42,318 nucleotides of DNA from Phycisphaerales bacterium (GTDB lineage Bacteria; Planctomycetota; Phycisphaerae; UBA1845; Fen-1342), in assembly GCA_016710275.1 (NCBI GenBank), contig JADJXS010000002.1:1-42318 (forward strand). The letters are read 5' to 3'. A program made the position numbers and the translations under genes. This document shows positions 25,145-33,314 of the stretch, piece after piece (position 1 is the first letter of the stretch; each line of letters starts with the position of its first letter). The notes beneath the pieces were generated by a model. It was not told the origin of the DNA and searched no databases. It worked only from the letters and a program-made list of their open reading frames with translations.

Positions 25145-25441
25145 CTATTCGTCAACGACCTCGGTCGTATTGATTCGCGAGTCGCAACATCTGCACACGC
25201 GGCATCGGCGAATGCGCCGATCTGTCAGTTGGCGCGTCCACAGAACCCGAAAATCGCAGCATCCGCACCGCCTACAGCGTACTCCACGACGCACCTGGTC
25301 AACGAACTCTGCCTCGCGCATTGTCGCATCGCTGCGAGCTGCGGCAGCGCCGTCGTCGCCCGTGCCGCCGGCCGGAAGCTCCGCCGGGCGCTCGGTCGGA
25401 AGTCCAGGTCGTTTGCGCTCGCCTCCTTGTTTCCTCGCCAT
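25145..25441 (-). CDS. Zinc-ribbon protein between terminase and portal
   Basis: 98 residues from ATG 25441 (GGAAG upstream); an ATG at 25477 is possible. Starts MARKQGGERKRPGLPTERPA. Its C-terminal half holds a treble of Cys: CRRCGCCDFRVLW, then a basic turn and CRVCRCCDSR. This resembles the zinc ribbon of NrdR/Ogr-type proteins (C-x2-C ... C-x2-C). Such domains bind DNA or RNA and can act as transcription regulators. Its position takes the place usually held by the small gpW-type head-tail connector. A regulator of late genes or a packaging accessory are the two likely roles. Confidence 0.65.
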   Translation of the reverse strand: MARKQGGERKRPGLPTERPAELPAGGTGDDGAAAARSDATMREAEFVDQVRRGVRCRRCGCCDFRVLWTRQLTDRRIRRCRVCRCCDSRINTTEVVDE

Positions 25442-25515
25442 GTGTGCACTTCCAATCGCTCGGACCCTGATCGCCATTACCGCATCGATCGTCACCGTCG
25501 CAATCGCCACTACTG

Positions 25516-27765
25516 CTATTCCGCACGTCGCGACATCGCCCGCGCAAGCTGCTGACTCAGCTTTGCCCGCGGCACACGGCGGCGCGAATCGATCCCAGGC
25601 AGCGCCAAGCCATGAACGCTCGCCGCCACCGCGCACCCGACCAGGCAATCCCACCAGTGGTTGTCTGTCCCCACTCGCGTCGGCTTCCAGACCTCCACCG
25701 TTCGACCGTGCCCGCTGAGCAGCTCGGCCCGCTCGTTGCACAAGTGATCGGCGAACATGCGATGGTCCGCAGCTCCGCCGGAAGCGCCGCCACCAAACAG
25801 TGTGATCGCCCCGGCGTCGCCGACCGCAAGCAGCAAGCGACGATTCACAAAACTTTTCCAACGATTCGCGTCGAAGTTCACGTGCCGCAGCCCGCGAGTA
25901 CCGATCGGCATTCGCCAGTCCAGCCCAATCCGCTCGCCCGGCCGGGCCTCGTACTCTGCCATTGGCCGGGCCAGCGGCCCGATGTACCGCCCGTGCGACG
26001 GATAGACTGCGGCCGCACTCGCCCGGCAGAAGTCATAGACCAGCGCCGTGTTGTCGCCGGCATCAACAAGAATGCGATCGAGCACCGTGGCAATGTTCGC
26101 GTCGCCCTCTCGCCTCCATCGCCGTGACGCCAGTCGCATGACCAGCCGATCAAGGCCGGCACGAATCGCCCCTTCCGGCCCGGCTCCGGGCGCCTGCGAC
26201 GCAAGCGTGCGTCGCACTTGTCGCAGCGTGAAATACTCCGACTCCTGCTCCGGCTCGGTCCCGTAGTCGATCACCGTCCCTCCGAAATCCGCTTTCCATG
26301 CCACAGCGCACCAATACAGGGCGCGCTCCATGACATCGACGAATGCCGTCACACACACGGCATCATGCGGAACAACTCCGCGCGGCAAGCCGCTGCCCCG
26401 GCGCAGCAGGTCTTGCGACGACAGCCGCGCAAGCGCGGAATCGTCGCGATCATCGATCGGGTCATTCTGGTACTCGGCGGCAAACGCGGCCCGCCCCTGG
26501 CGAATCCGCAGATTCATCGCGTGCTGAATCGCGGACAATTCGTCGGGGTAGTGCTTTTCGGGCCATGCAACCACGGCGCCAGCGTCCATCGCTCCCCGAT
26601 TCGACTGGTAGAACTCCGTCGCTTCGCGCGGAGAGCGATCATCGCGCAGTGCCTGGCGGTAAAGCTCTGCGTACTGCTCCCACCGCCGTTCGTCGCTCGG
26701 CCATGCAACCACCATCCGTGTTCGCTGCCCGCGCCACTGTGGGTTGCGGTCACGACTGAGCAGTTCGTCGGCCATGTCGCCGCTTCGGACCACGGTCACG
26801 GTCGCGAACGCCGCGAGTCTCTGTCCCGGTCCGGCCAGCCCAAGCACCGCCCCGTTGATGGTTCGCAGCCGAGTCGCGCACTGTGACGGCGACCAGGCAC
26901 TTTCCTCGGTTTGCGGATCATCGATCAGCACCATATCGGGGCGCAGGCTCGCCCCCTCAGCCGTCTTGTGCTTCATCCCGCGAATACGGCCAGTCAGGCC
27001 GGCAACAGAGATGATCGACCCGCTGCATTCACTGCTGCCAACTGTCGGCAACACCACGCGATCGGCCTTGAGGCTGATCCGTGTTGCCCGTCCGCCAATC
27101 GTCTGCCCAACAGCTCGCTGATGAATGCCTTCCAATGCCCGAATCGGGAAGCACACGGCCGGGAAATCTTCCAGCAGCAAATCATTCGTCTCAAGCTCAG
27201 CAAGAATCGAATCAAGCATTTGCTCGGCGTGCCCGCGATCGCTGCCGACCAGCAGCACGAAACGTCGCCGGCTATACAGCACAGACCACAGGCACGCAAT
27301 TTCGCAAAGTGTGGTCTTGCCAAAACCTCGCGGCATTGCCAACGCCAACAGCTCGCCATCAATGACGACGCGCTGCATCATCCCGATTGCAATGCGATGA
27401 TCGCTGCAAAACGGAATCGTGAACAGCTTGGGGAAGTAGGACAAGCAGAACCGCTCCAGGTCATTGCGGCATTCATCCCGCCGAGCAGGATTCACCACGG
27501 GCGGCGAGGGGCCAATGTCTCGCCCGCTCCGCGACAGCTCCAGATTGCGCGCCCGGGCCTGCTCTTTCACGCGCTCGTATGCAGCGAATCGGTCGCTTGC
27601 ACTCTTCGCGCGTCGCCGCGTCGTCGGCGTGGTGGAATTGCCGGCAGCTGCGATGGTCGCATCGGATGCGCCAACAGCGCCAGCAGCATCGGCAGTGCCA
27701 GCAACGTCGGCAACACCGGTAGCGCCGGTCGTGCGCCGTGCCGCTTTGCTCCGTTTGGCCGTCAC
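25516..27765 (-). CDS. Terminase large subunit
   Basis: 749 residues from GTG 27765, which has a GGAGG site; the first ~70 residues (Ala/Arg/Thr-rich) are probably disordered. ATPase motifs: Walker A-like MPRGFGKTT near residue 147 and Walker B PDMVLIDDPQTEES near 280. A later nuclease-like region begins VCVTAFVDVMERALYW with a conserved Asp. The C-terminus contains VGTDNHWWDCLVGCAV, typical of terminases of the GpA-like type. It cuts concatemeric DNA and packages it. The preceding 107-residue gene stops just at its ribosome site. Confidence 0.92.
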   Translation of the reverse strand: MTAKRSKAARRTTGATGVADVAGTADAAGAVGASDATIAAAGNSTTPTTRRRAKSASDRFAAYERVKEQARARNLELSRSGRDIGPSPPVVNPARRDECRNDLERFCLSYFPKLFTIPFCSDHRIAIGMMQRVVIDGELLALAMPRGFGKTTLCEIACLWSVLYSRRRFVLLVGSDRGHAEQMLDSILAELETNDLLLEDFPAVCFPIRALEGIHQRAVGQTIGGRATRISLKADRVVLPTVGSSECSGSIISVAGLTGRIRGMKHKTAEGASLRPDMVLIDDPQTEESAWSPSQCATRLRTINGAVLGLAGPGQRLAAFATVTVVRSGDMADELLSRDRNPQWRGQRTRMVVAWPSDERRWEQYAELYRQALRDDRSPREATEFYQSNRGAMDAGAVVAWPEKHYPDELSAIQHAMNLRIRQGRAAFAAEYQNDPIDDRDDSALARLSSQDLLRRGSGLPRGVVPHDAVCVTAFVDVMERALYWCAVAWKADFGGTVIDYGTEPEQESEYFTLRQVRRTLASQAPGAGPEGAIRAGLDRLVMRLASRRWRREGDANIATVLDRILVDAGDNTALVYDFCRASAAAVYPSHGRYIGPLARPMAEYEARPGERIGLDWRMPIGTRGLRHVNFDANRWKSFVNRRLLLAVGDAGAITLFGGGASGGAADHRMFADHLCNERAELLSGHGRTVEVWKPTRVGTDNHWWDCLVGCAVAASVHGLALPGIDSRRRVPRAKLSQQLARAMSRRAE

Positions 27766-27770
27766 TGCAA

Positions 27771-28094
27771 TTACCCTCCGCAGCGAATCATGGCGCAAGT
27801 CGCCAGACGCTCGGCCAACGGCAACGGCCACATCGCGCCGTCGTCGCCGAAGACTACGCCTAAGGCCCGCATCGCATCAGGGAATTCGACGCGAACAAAG
27901 TTCTGCAACCGCTGAGGCGAGATATGCCGGCACTTCAAAGTCCTGCCATCGGCATGGAGGGCGATTGCGAGCAGCTCCCAGCTCAACAGCACGTCGCTCT
28001 CCAAGTGCTCAAGGAAGCAGAGCACGGCAGCGCGCGACGAACCCCAAGCTGACGCCGGCCGCTCGGGCGGGATTCCGTCCCGAGTCGAAACCAT
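27771..28094 (-). CDS. Small protein upstream of terminase (small-subunit position)
   Basis: 107 residues from ATG 28094 with GGAG upstream; ATG 28106 is an alternative. Starts MVSTRDGIPPERPASAWGSS. Helical throughout, with LCFLEHLESDVLLSWELLAI and a basic KCRHISPQRLQNFVRVEF region resembling a DNA-binding helix. No known motif. It directly precedes terminase large, where a small terminase subunit is normal. It is the first gene of the late block after the iteron region. Confidence 0.55.
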   Translation of the reverse strand: MVSTRDGIPPERPASAWGSSRAAVLCFLEHLESDVLLSWELLAIALHADGRTLKCRHISPQRLQNFVRVEFPDAMRALGVVFGDDGAMWPLPLAERLATCAMIRCGG

Positions 28095-28145
28095 CTCAGT
28101 CTCCATTCCGACCGCCATTGCGGCCGATAAAAAAAACAAACTCAC

Positions 28146-28339
28146 TACGATCCGGGAGCCGTTCCGCGAGGGGGGTGCCCGCCCCCGGGCTGCCCGAAGA
28201 ACCTACCCAGCCCCTCGATTTTCTCGTGCCGTTGCCTCGTGCTGGGCGCGGCCAGGCGGAGCGCGACTTGCAGGCCGAAAATTCGATGCAAAGGGAACCC
28301 GGGAGCGCGTGCGGATCGCATAAACCGGTTCCGGCTGCT
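28146..28339. other. Non-coding part of the early-late gap
   Basis: No convincing gene in this stretch, which lies between the late block and the iterons. A G6/C5 inverted pair at about 28168-28185 and an A8 run at 28129-28136 are present, but they do not combine into a clear intrinsic terminator. A good -35/-10 pair for the late genes is not visible. If the late operon uses its own promoter, it should lie in this gap. Confidence 0.4.
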
Positions 28340-28662
28340 GGTGCCGCGACCTCAACACTTGGTGCCGCGACCTTTCGGGGGTCCAGGCACCACGTAAGTC
28401 GTGGAATCTCATGGGCATATGCGGTTTGGTGCCGCGAGTGCCGCGACTACCCCAAGAAGTTATCACGTAGAAACCACCTCACGGCGACATTCAATGCACC
28501 GTTGCGCACTTGCGCACTCTCTCTCGCGCGCACATGGGAAAAGTTTTGGGGGTAGTCGCGGCACTCGCGGCACCAAACGACATAACGAGTTGCAAATGAA
28601 GCATTTACGTGGTGCCGCGACCCTCGAAAGGTCGCGGCACCAGGTCGCGGCACTCGCGGCAC
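28340..28662. repeat. Iteron-like cluster, candidate origin or control site
   Basis: Ten copies of the 9-mer GTGCCGCGA. Five are on the plus strand (starting 28341, 28362, 28429, 28438, 28612) and five on the minus strand (28556, 28565, 28632, 28645, 28654). Some are nested in a 29-bp inverted pair whose arms are 28425-28453 and 28549-28577. A separate hairpin has a 12-bp stem, GGTGCCGCGACC with its complement, and a 7-nt loop at 28611-28641. The balanced count and dyad layout suggest dimer-binding sites. The region lies just downstream of the primase-helicase gene and upstream of the late genes, so an origin or an operator are both possible. Confidence 0.75.
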
Positions 28663-28699
28663 TAAAACCGCTCCCGTTTTGCCGTGCGCGTTTCCGCGT

Positions 28700-28891
28700 C
28701 TAAGTTGATAGCCGAACATTATCGGGCCGCTTTGCCGCCTTGCCGACTGCGAGCACTTCAGTGCGCAATTCAGCCGAGAGATCAAGGCCGCCTGGCCTGA
28801 GCAGCTCGCCGACTGAATAAACCACAAATTGCCAAACATTCCAATCCTCACCATTCGTTGTGGAACTTCCCCGTTGAATGTACGAACTCAT
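28700..28891 (-). CDS. Small protein at the end of the primase gene
   Basis: 63 residues from ATG 28891, in a different frame and overlapping the primase 3' end by 44 bases; an ATG at 28942 would give 80 residues. It has protein-like composition (YIQRGSSTTNGEDWNVWQF, LRPGGLDLSAELRTEVLAVG) with no strong motif. No good ribosome site. It runs up to, but not into, the iteron cluster. It may be a real small early protein. Confidence 0.45.
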   Translation of the reverse strand: MSSYIQRGSSTTNGEDWNVWQFVVYSVGELLRPGGLDLSAELRTEVLAVGKAAKRPDNVRLST

Positions 28892-31184
28892 GCCGAACTT
28901 CGATTCCCTGATAAAACCGCCCTGCGCCGCCGTTGTAGTCACGGCGCCGCGTTACGGTCGGCACAACGGCCACCAGATCGCGGCAGAAATGCTGGACGGT
29001 CCCGGGCCAGCGTCGGCCGTTTTCATCGCACCAAGCCCGCCAGTGCGCGTACAGGTCGGATATGTAGGCTCGGCCGTCAGGGTTGATGGCGCATCGATCG
29101 CGGACAAACGCCCCGACCGGCGAGCTGAGGTCTTCCATTTCGGCAATTGCATTTTCACCGGACACGGGCTGCTCGAACCGCCCGCGTTTGCGGAGATTGT
29201 GCCAACCCCCGATTGCCCAATTCAGGATTCCGGGGAGTTCGGCGAGCAGCTTTGCTTCGAGCGTTGAATCCTCCCGGCCGGCAAAGCTGCGTTGCAGTCG
29301 AATCATCGCCATGCGACTGGCGAGCGCCCCGGATGCGTCGCTCAGCTCAGGGAGTTCATTCGTCATCATCATGATTCGCAGCGGGAGTCGGGCCGTGACG
29401 GATTGCTTGTGTTTGCGGGGGATCGTGATCGTGTCTTCGCCGCTGATACACAGCAGGCGTTCGACAACAGCATGAATGCCCTCGCCCTTGAACCGCGCGT
29501 CGCTGATAATTGCGAGCGATTTCCCGATCAGAGATTCCAGCCCGAATTGCGAAGCCAGGTCTGTCGTGGTCGGCGATGCGATGTTGGCGACTCCGATCAG
29601 TTGCGTCAGAACTCTAGCGATTGTACCCTTCCCGCCGCGCCGTGCCCCAACGATCATGAGCATTTTCTGTTGGGACGTATCGCCGGTTAGACAATAGCCG
29701 AACCATTCCTGAAGCAAATCCCATGCCTGCAAGTCATCGCCGAGCACGTCATTGAGAAACTGGAGCCAACACAACGGCTCAGGGGCGTCGGGCTGGTAGT
29801 CGAAGTCGAGTGCATGTGTACTGAACAATCGCGGCGTCGGGACAAGCGCTGTCATCGACGGCAAATGCAGCAGGCTGGTCTTGCACGGCACAATGTCACG
29901 CGGGCTGAGTCCATCCTGCCCGGCGGCGGGGGGCCATGCGGGGGAAGTCAACCAGCACGGAGCGGTCGAGCTGGTCCCGAGATACGCTTCCGCCCCCAGC
30001 GCGTGCATGGCGTCGAGCACCGTTGCCCGTCGTGCCGGAAAATCGATGAGCACGTCGTCACTGATTGCGCGTGCGGTCGCGAGCCAGCGGTACAGGTCGG
30101 CGCTGACCGCGCAGTCATCAACAAGTTCCCAGCGGTTGCGAGTCCATCGGTAGAACGTCTCGCCCTGGCAGAGCAGCGTCGGCCCGTTCGGGTGCGAGTG
30201 GAATTCCTGGATGAACGCCTTTGCCGTTGGGAGCGTGATCTTTGTGGAAAGCACGATTCGTCCATCGGCGTCGCGTTCGCCGATTTTCGGCAAAGCGCCG
30301 GGCCGTGGGGCTTCGCCCGATTCAGCGGCCTTCGCCGGCGGGGCGGACGCAAGCAGGTCGTGCAGCTCGGCCGCGGTGCCGCCGGCAGCGAACCAGCCTG
30401 CAATGTCCTTGATCGGCCGGCCATTCAGCACCGCCGGCAAGACCAACTCCCGCACGTCGCATCGGCTGCGGAGCCTGCGGGCAACGTCGTCGGCATGCCT
30501 ACGGCCCGGTTCGTCGGCGTCCGGGATGATCGTCACACGTCGGCCGGCAAGCGCCGAATCGTCGGCGAGCCGCTCCCATTTTCCGGCTCCCTGCGGGCAG
30601 GTCGTGGCGAGAAAGCCGGCGGCGATCAGCGTGTCGCAATCCTTTTCGCCCTCGACGATCAACACGTCGGCACCAGGTGCAGCGACGATTCGCGGAAGCT
30701 GGTACAGCACGCGATCGATCCCGCGAAGATTCCACTCCCATTCCGGCTCGCCGCGATCATTGAGCTGGCAATTGCCGACGGCGTCGCGCATGGGGCGACG
30801 TTGGGCGAAATCCTTCGGCTCGAATCGCACCGTCTGGTACAGCAGCCGCTCGCCGGTCGCGTCTCTGTAGTCATACACGGCCACGATCTTCGAGCCGGGC
30901 GCGCGTCGCTTGCCGGTACGACGGCCGCTGCTCCGCTTGCCTCCACCTGCTGAGCCGCGATCGTTGTCCGGGAAGAATTCGCCCCACTTCAGGCCGAGTG
31001 CGGCCGCGATTGAGAGCTGCGAGCATTCCGCGTGGCACTTGACGAGCACGCGGCCGTCTTCCCCGATCCCGACGGAGAGCGATTGCTTCCCGTCGTCATG
31101 CGCCGGGCATTTGGCAGACCACTTCCCCGGCCCAGTCGGCAACACGCCCTGGAGAGCAGGCAGGATTCGATCGATCGGCTGCAT
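28848..31184 (-). CDS. Primase-helicase (CHC2 zinc + TOPRIM + SF3/D5-type helicase)
   Basis: 778 residues from ATG 31184; the preceding 81 bases are repeat-derived and unlikely to be coding. Residues ~20-55 hold a CHC2-type zinc finger (KCPAHDDGKQSL ... KCHAEC). TOPRIM follows at ~170-240 with VLIVEGEKDCDTL and VTIIPDADEPG. A C-terminal helicase of the P4/D5 phage type has a Walker A-like IVGARRGGKGT near residue 540, Walker B-like LAIISDARF and LRIMMMTNELPEL. This enzyme primes and unwinds DNA at the phage origin; the iteron cluster at 28.34-28.66 kb is its natural target. Confidence 0.9.
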   Translation of the reverse strand: MQPIDRILPALQGVLPTGPGKWSAKCPAHDDGKQSLSVGIGEDGRVLVKCHAECSQLSIAAALGLKWGEFFPDNDRGSAGGGKRSSGRRTGKRRAPGSKIVAVYDYRDATGERLLYQTVRFEPKDFAQRRPMRDAVGNCQLNDRGEPEWEWNLRGIDRVLYQLPRIVAAPGADVLIVEGEKDCDTLIAAGFLATTCPQGAGKWERLADDSALAGRRVTIIPDADEPGRRHADDVARRLRSRCDVRELVLPAVLNGRPIKDIAGWFAAGGTAAELHDLLASAPPAKAAESGEAPRPGALPKIGERDADGRIVLSTKITLPTAKAFIQEFHSHPNGPTLLCQGETFYRWTRNRWELVDDCAVSADLYRWLATARAISDDVLIDFPARRATVLDAMHALGAEAYLGTSSTAPCWLTSPAWPPAAGQDGLSPRDIVPCKTSLLHLPSMTALVPTPRLFSTHALDFDYQPDAPEPLCWLQFLNDVLGDDLQAWDLLQEWFGYCLTGDTSQQKMLMIVGARRGGKGTIARVLTQLIGVANIASPTTTDLASQFGLESLIGKSLAIISDARFKGEGIHAVVERLLCISGEDTITIPRKHKQSVTARLPLRIMMMTNELPELSDASGALASRMAMIRLQRSFAGREDSTLEAKLLAELPGILNWAIGGWHNLRKRGRFEQPVSGENAIAEMEDLSSPVGAFVRDRCAINPDGRAYISDLYAHWRAWCDENGRRWPGTVQHFCRDLVAVVPTVTRRRDYNGGAGRFYQGIEVRHEFVHSTGKFHNEW

Positions 31185-31202
31185 GGCGGGGAGCGCGTCC
31201 TT

Positions 31203-31257
31203 GCGGTGCGGTGCGATGCGGTGCGATGCGGTGCGGCACGATGCGGTACGGTGCGAC
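31203..31257. repeat. GCGGT/GCGAT decamer repeat
   Basis: GCGGTGCGAT-type units with a 10-bp period fill the short gap between the ERCC4 nuclease gene and the primase start. Another member of the 10-bp-period repeat class in this window. Confidence 0.75.
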
Positions 31258-31274
31258 AATTGCAACGGTAGCGG

Positions 31275-31907
31275 CTACGAGCGCGGCCGCAGCGGTGGCG
31301 GAGCTGGCGACGGCGACGCTGGCGGCGCGCCGCGTTGCGGCAATTCCCCGCGTCGCCGGAGTCGTTCCCACCATTCCAGGAGCCGGAACGTGAGCTGCTC
31401 TGCGAATCCGCGATCAGGGCATGCGAACAAATGCACGTGATATCGGATTGACCAGGCGAGCAGGGATTGCACGACCGAACGGGGATTCATCCGCGTCGGC
31501 ATTCTGAGGTGCGCATCGGGCCGGGCGACGGCACACCACGGCGACTCGATGACCAGTGCGGCGTAGCCGAATTGTGCCATGCGCGTGAACTCCGCCTTGA
31601 ATTGCGTCCGTCGCGATGACATCGTGCTGTATAGGTCGGAGAGAGTCTTGCGTTCAACCACAATGCGGCACGATTCATCGTCGCTCGCCCATTCATCGCA
31701 CGCGAGCTGACAATCCCCGGTTCGTAGCCCAATGGTCCGCACAAACCACGGGAACGCGGCTCGACGGATGCTGGAGAATGTGTAGGGGAGTTGCTCGCGA
31801 GTATCAACACATATGGTGAATGGATCGGTGTCGCGCGGCTTCGCAGTGCGGCGCGGCGATGGCGCAGGCTGTAACGGCGACTGCGACAGTGCCTCGGTAT
31901 CAGGCAT
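31275..31907 (-). CDS. ERCC4-domain nuclease
   Basis: 210 residues from ATG 31907 (AAGG upstream, 8-bp overlap with the ATPase gene). The ERCC4/XPF nuclease signature is clear: ICVDTREQLPYTF, GDCQLACDE, and IVVERKTLSDLYSTM with the catalytic ERK-x3-D, followed by QFKAEFTRMAQFGYAALVIE. The C-terminus is Pro/Ala-rich. Such nucleases cut branched or flapped DNA. Next to an SbcC-like ATPase it would act in phage recombination or replication-fork processing. Confidence 0.9.
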   Translation of the reverse strand: MPDTEALSQSPLQPAPSPRRTAKPRDTDPFTICVDTREQLPYTFSSIRRAAFPWFVRTIGLRTGDCQLACDEWASDDESCRIVVERKTLSDLYSTMSSRRTQFKAEFTRMAQFGYAALVIESPWCAVARPDAHLRMPTRMNPRSVVQSLLAWSIRYHVHLFACPDRGFAEQLTFRLLEWWERLRRRGELPQRGAPPASPSPAPPPLRPRS

Positions 31908-33240
31908 TGTTGGCCTTTGATCGCAAAACCATGCCGTCTTCAATGTAGACCCCGGCGTATTCGCCGCCTTCGATGCGCTCGACCCAGAGCTGGTAGTCCT
32001 TGTCGAGTGCCATCTCTTCGATCGCCCGCATGGAATCGGCGTCTAGCAGCGAGCCGTCGCTGATGCGCATGATGCGCAGCTCGGTGTTGACGCCCATCCC
32101 GACCGCAGTGCTGATCCGAATGCGCTCGGCACTCGAAAGTTGCTGGAATGGGATGCCGCCACAGGCGATGTGTCCAGTTTCGGCGTCAAAAGACATTCCA
32201 GGGATCGGCCACTTCGCGTTCGCGAGCTGCGTCCGTATCGTTTGGTCCACGGTCTCGACGGCGCTCTGGTGGTTCGCCGCGACCCGATCCGCCTCGATGA
32301 TCTGCTGCTCTAGTGCCTCGCGCCGCTCCGTGACGGCGACCGCCGCATTGTGCCTCTCGATGTCTGCGAGCTGCGCCTGGTACGCGGCCGGCGGCGGCGG
32401 ATCAACGAGCTGATCCGCGATGCTCCTGGCGAGATTGGTGAGTCGCCGCATATTCGCCAGGACCGCAGCGGCTTCATTGCGGGCGCAGCGCAACTGCTCC
32501 AGCTCGGCCTCCATCGTGGTGATTCGGGCGTCCGCGCTCGCGACCCTGGCCTCGCTCTCCGTCACGGCGCGCTGCTGCTGCTCGACCTCGGCCCACTTCG
32601 CCGCGTTGTCCGCGCGCCGCTGGTTGTCGGCGGCGAGCTGCTGGAGGATTTCGTCCGCCGAGCGGCGTTCACGTGCCCCGGAGGTCGCGGGCAGAGCGTC
32701 GCGTTCCCGCCGCAGCGCAGCAGCCTGCTCGCGCGCGGCAGTGCGATTCCGCACGAACACCTCGCGCTGATTCGTCAGCTCGGTCATGATCTGGCGCAGC
32801 CCCAGCAGGTCGATCAACATTTCGCGCTGCTGGAGGGGCTGGAGCCGGGTGAACGCCAGCGGATCAAACGTGAAGCCGGAGTACAGCTTGTCTAGGACGG
32901 CTTGAGGCGACGCCAGCTTCACACCGTCTGCGGCGTAGACCTCAAGCCGCTCGTTGTCCCCCCTGCCGGCGGTCGCAGACCGGCGCGTGGTGTATCGCAC
33001 GCGCAGCTCGCCGAGATCGAGCTCGATCGACCCATTGGCTGCGCCTTCCCGCAACACCTTCGGGTCGCGGTTCCGCGCGCCGGCCAGTGCGATCGTGATG
33101 GCGTCCAGCAGCGACGACTTGCCCGCTCCGTTCTTTCCGCTCACGACCACGAGCGGTTGCGCCGGATCGGGGCGAACAATCGCGGCCTCGATCCGCTTGA
33201 TGTTGTTGATTCGCAGGTCAACGATTTTCAGGTGCCTCAT
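31900..33240 (-). CDS. SbcC/RecF-like ATPase
   Basis: 446 residues with an AAGGA site. N-terminal strands MRHLKIVDLRINNIKRIEAA precede Walker A VVSGKNGAGKSSLLDAITIA. A long coiled-coil region (~170-330) separates it from a C-terminal half with an ABC-signature-like QLSSAERIRIST. This is the split-head layout of SMC/RecN/SbcC-type ATPases. A canonical Walker B hydrophobic-D-E is not obvious. It is coupled by overlap to the ERCC4 nuclease; together they could act like an SbcCD-type pair with a different nuclease. Confidence 0.85.
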   Translation of the reverse strand: MRHLKIVDLRINNIKRIEAAIVRPDPAQPLVVVSGKNGAGKSSLLDAITIALAGARNRDPKVLREGAANGSIELDLGELRVRYTTRRSATAGRGDNERLEVYAADGVKLASPQAVLDKLYSGFTFDPLAFTRLQPLQQREMLIDLLGLRQIMTELTNQREVFVRNRTAAREQAAALRRERDALPATSGARERRSADEILQQLAADNQRRADNAAKWAEVEQQQRAVTESEARVASADARITTMEAELEQLRCARNEAAAVLANMRRLTNLARSIADQLVDPPPPAAYQAQLADIERHNAAVAVTERREALEQQIIEADRVAANHQSAVETVDQTIRTQLANAKWPIPGMSFDAETGHIACGGIPFQQLSSAERIRISTAVGMGVNTELRIMRISDGSLLDADSMRAIEEMALDKDYQLWVERIEGGEYAGVYIEDGMVLRSKANNA

Positions 33241-33258
33241 GTCAGTTGTCCTTTCTCT

Positions 33259-33264
33259 TGTATA
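33259..33264 (-). promoter_or_regulatory. Possible -10 element upstream of the ATPase gene
   Basis: TATACA on the minus strand in an A/T-rich patch, 19 bases upstream of the ATPase start. No matching -35 is found 16-18 bp upstream, so this is weak. Confidence 0.2.
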
Positions 33265-33314
33265 TGTGGTTTGCTCAGTGGTGCGGCTCTCGCCGCGTTG
33301 CCACCTTCGCCGCC

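Noticed and set aside
28129..28136. T8 run on the minus strand as an intrinsic terminator
   Set aside because: No stable GC stem directly precedes it, and it lies just before the start of the late block.
28340..28662. CRISPR array
   Set aside because: Repeat units are 9 bp in both orientations with irregular spacing, and no cas genes are present.
28447..28854. Minus-strand frame through the iterons
   Set aside because: Most residues come from the repeated 9-mers and inverted repeats.
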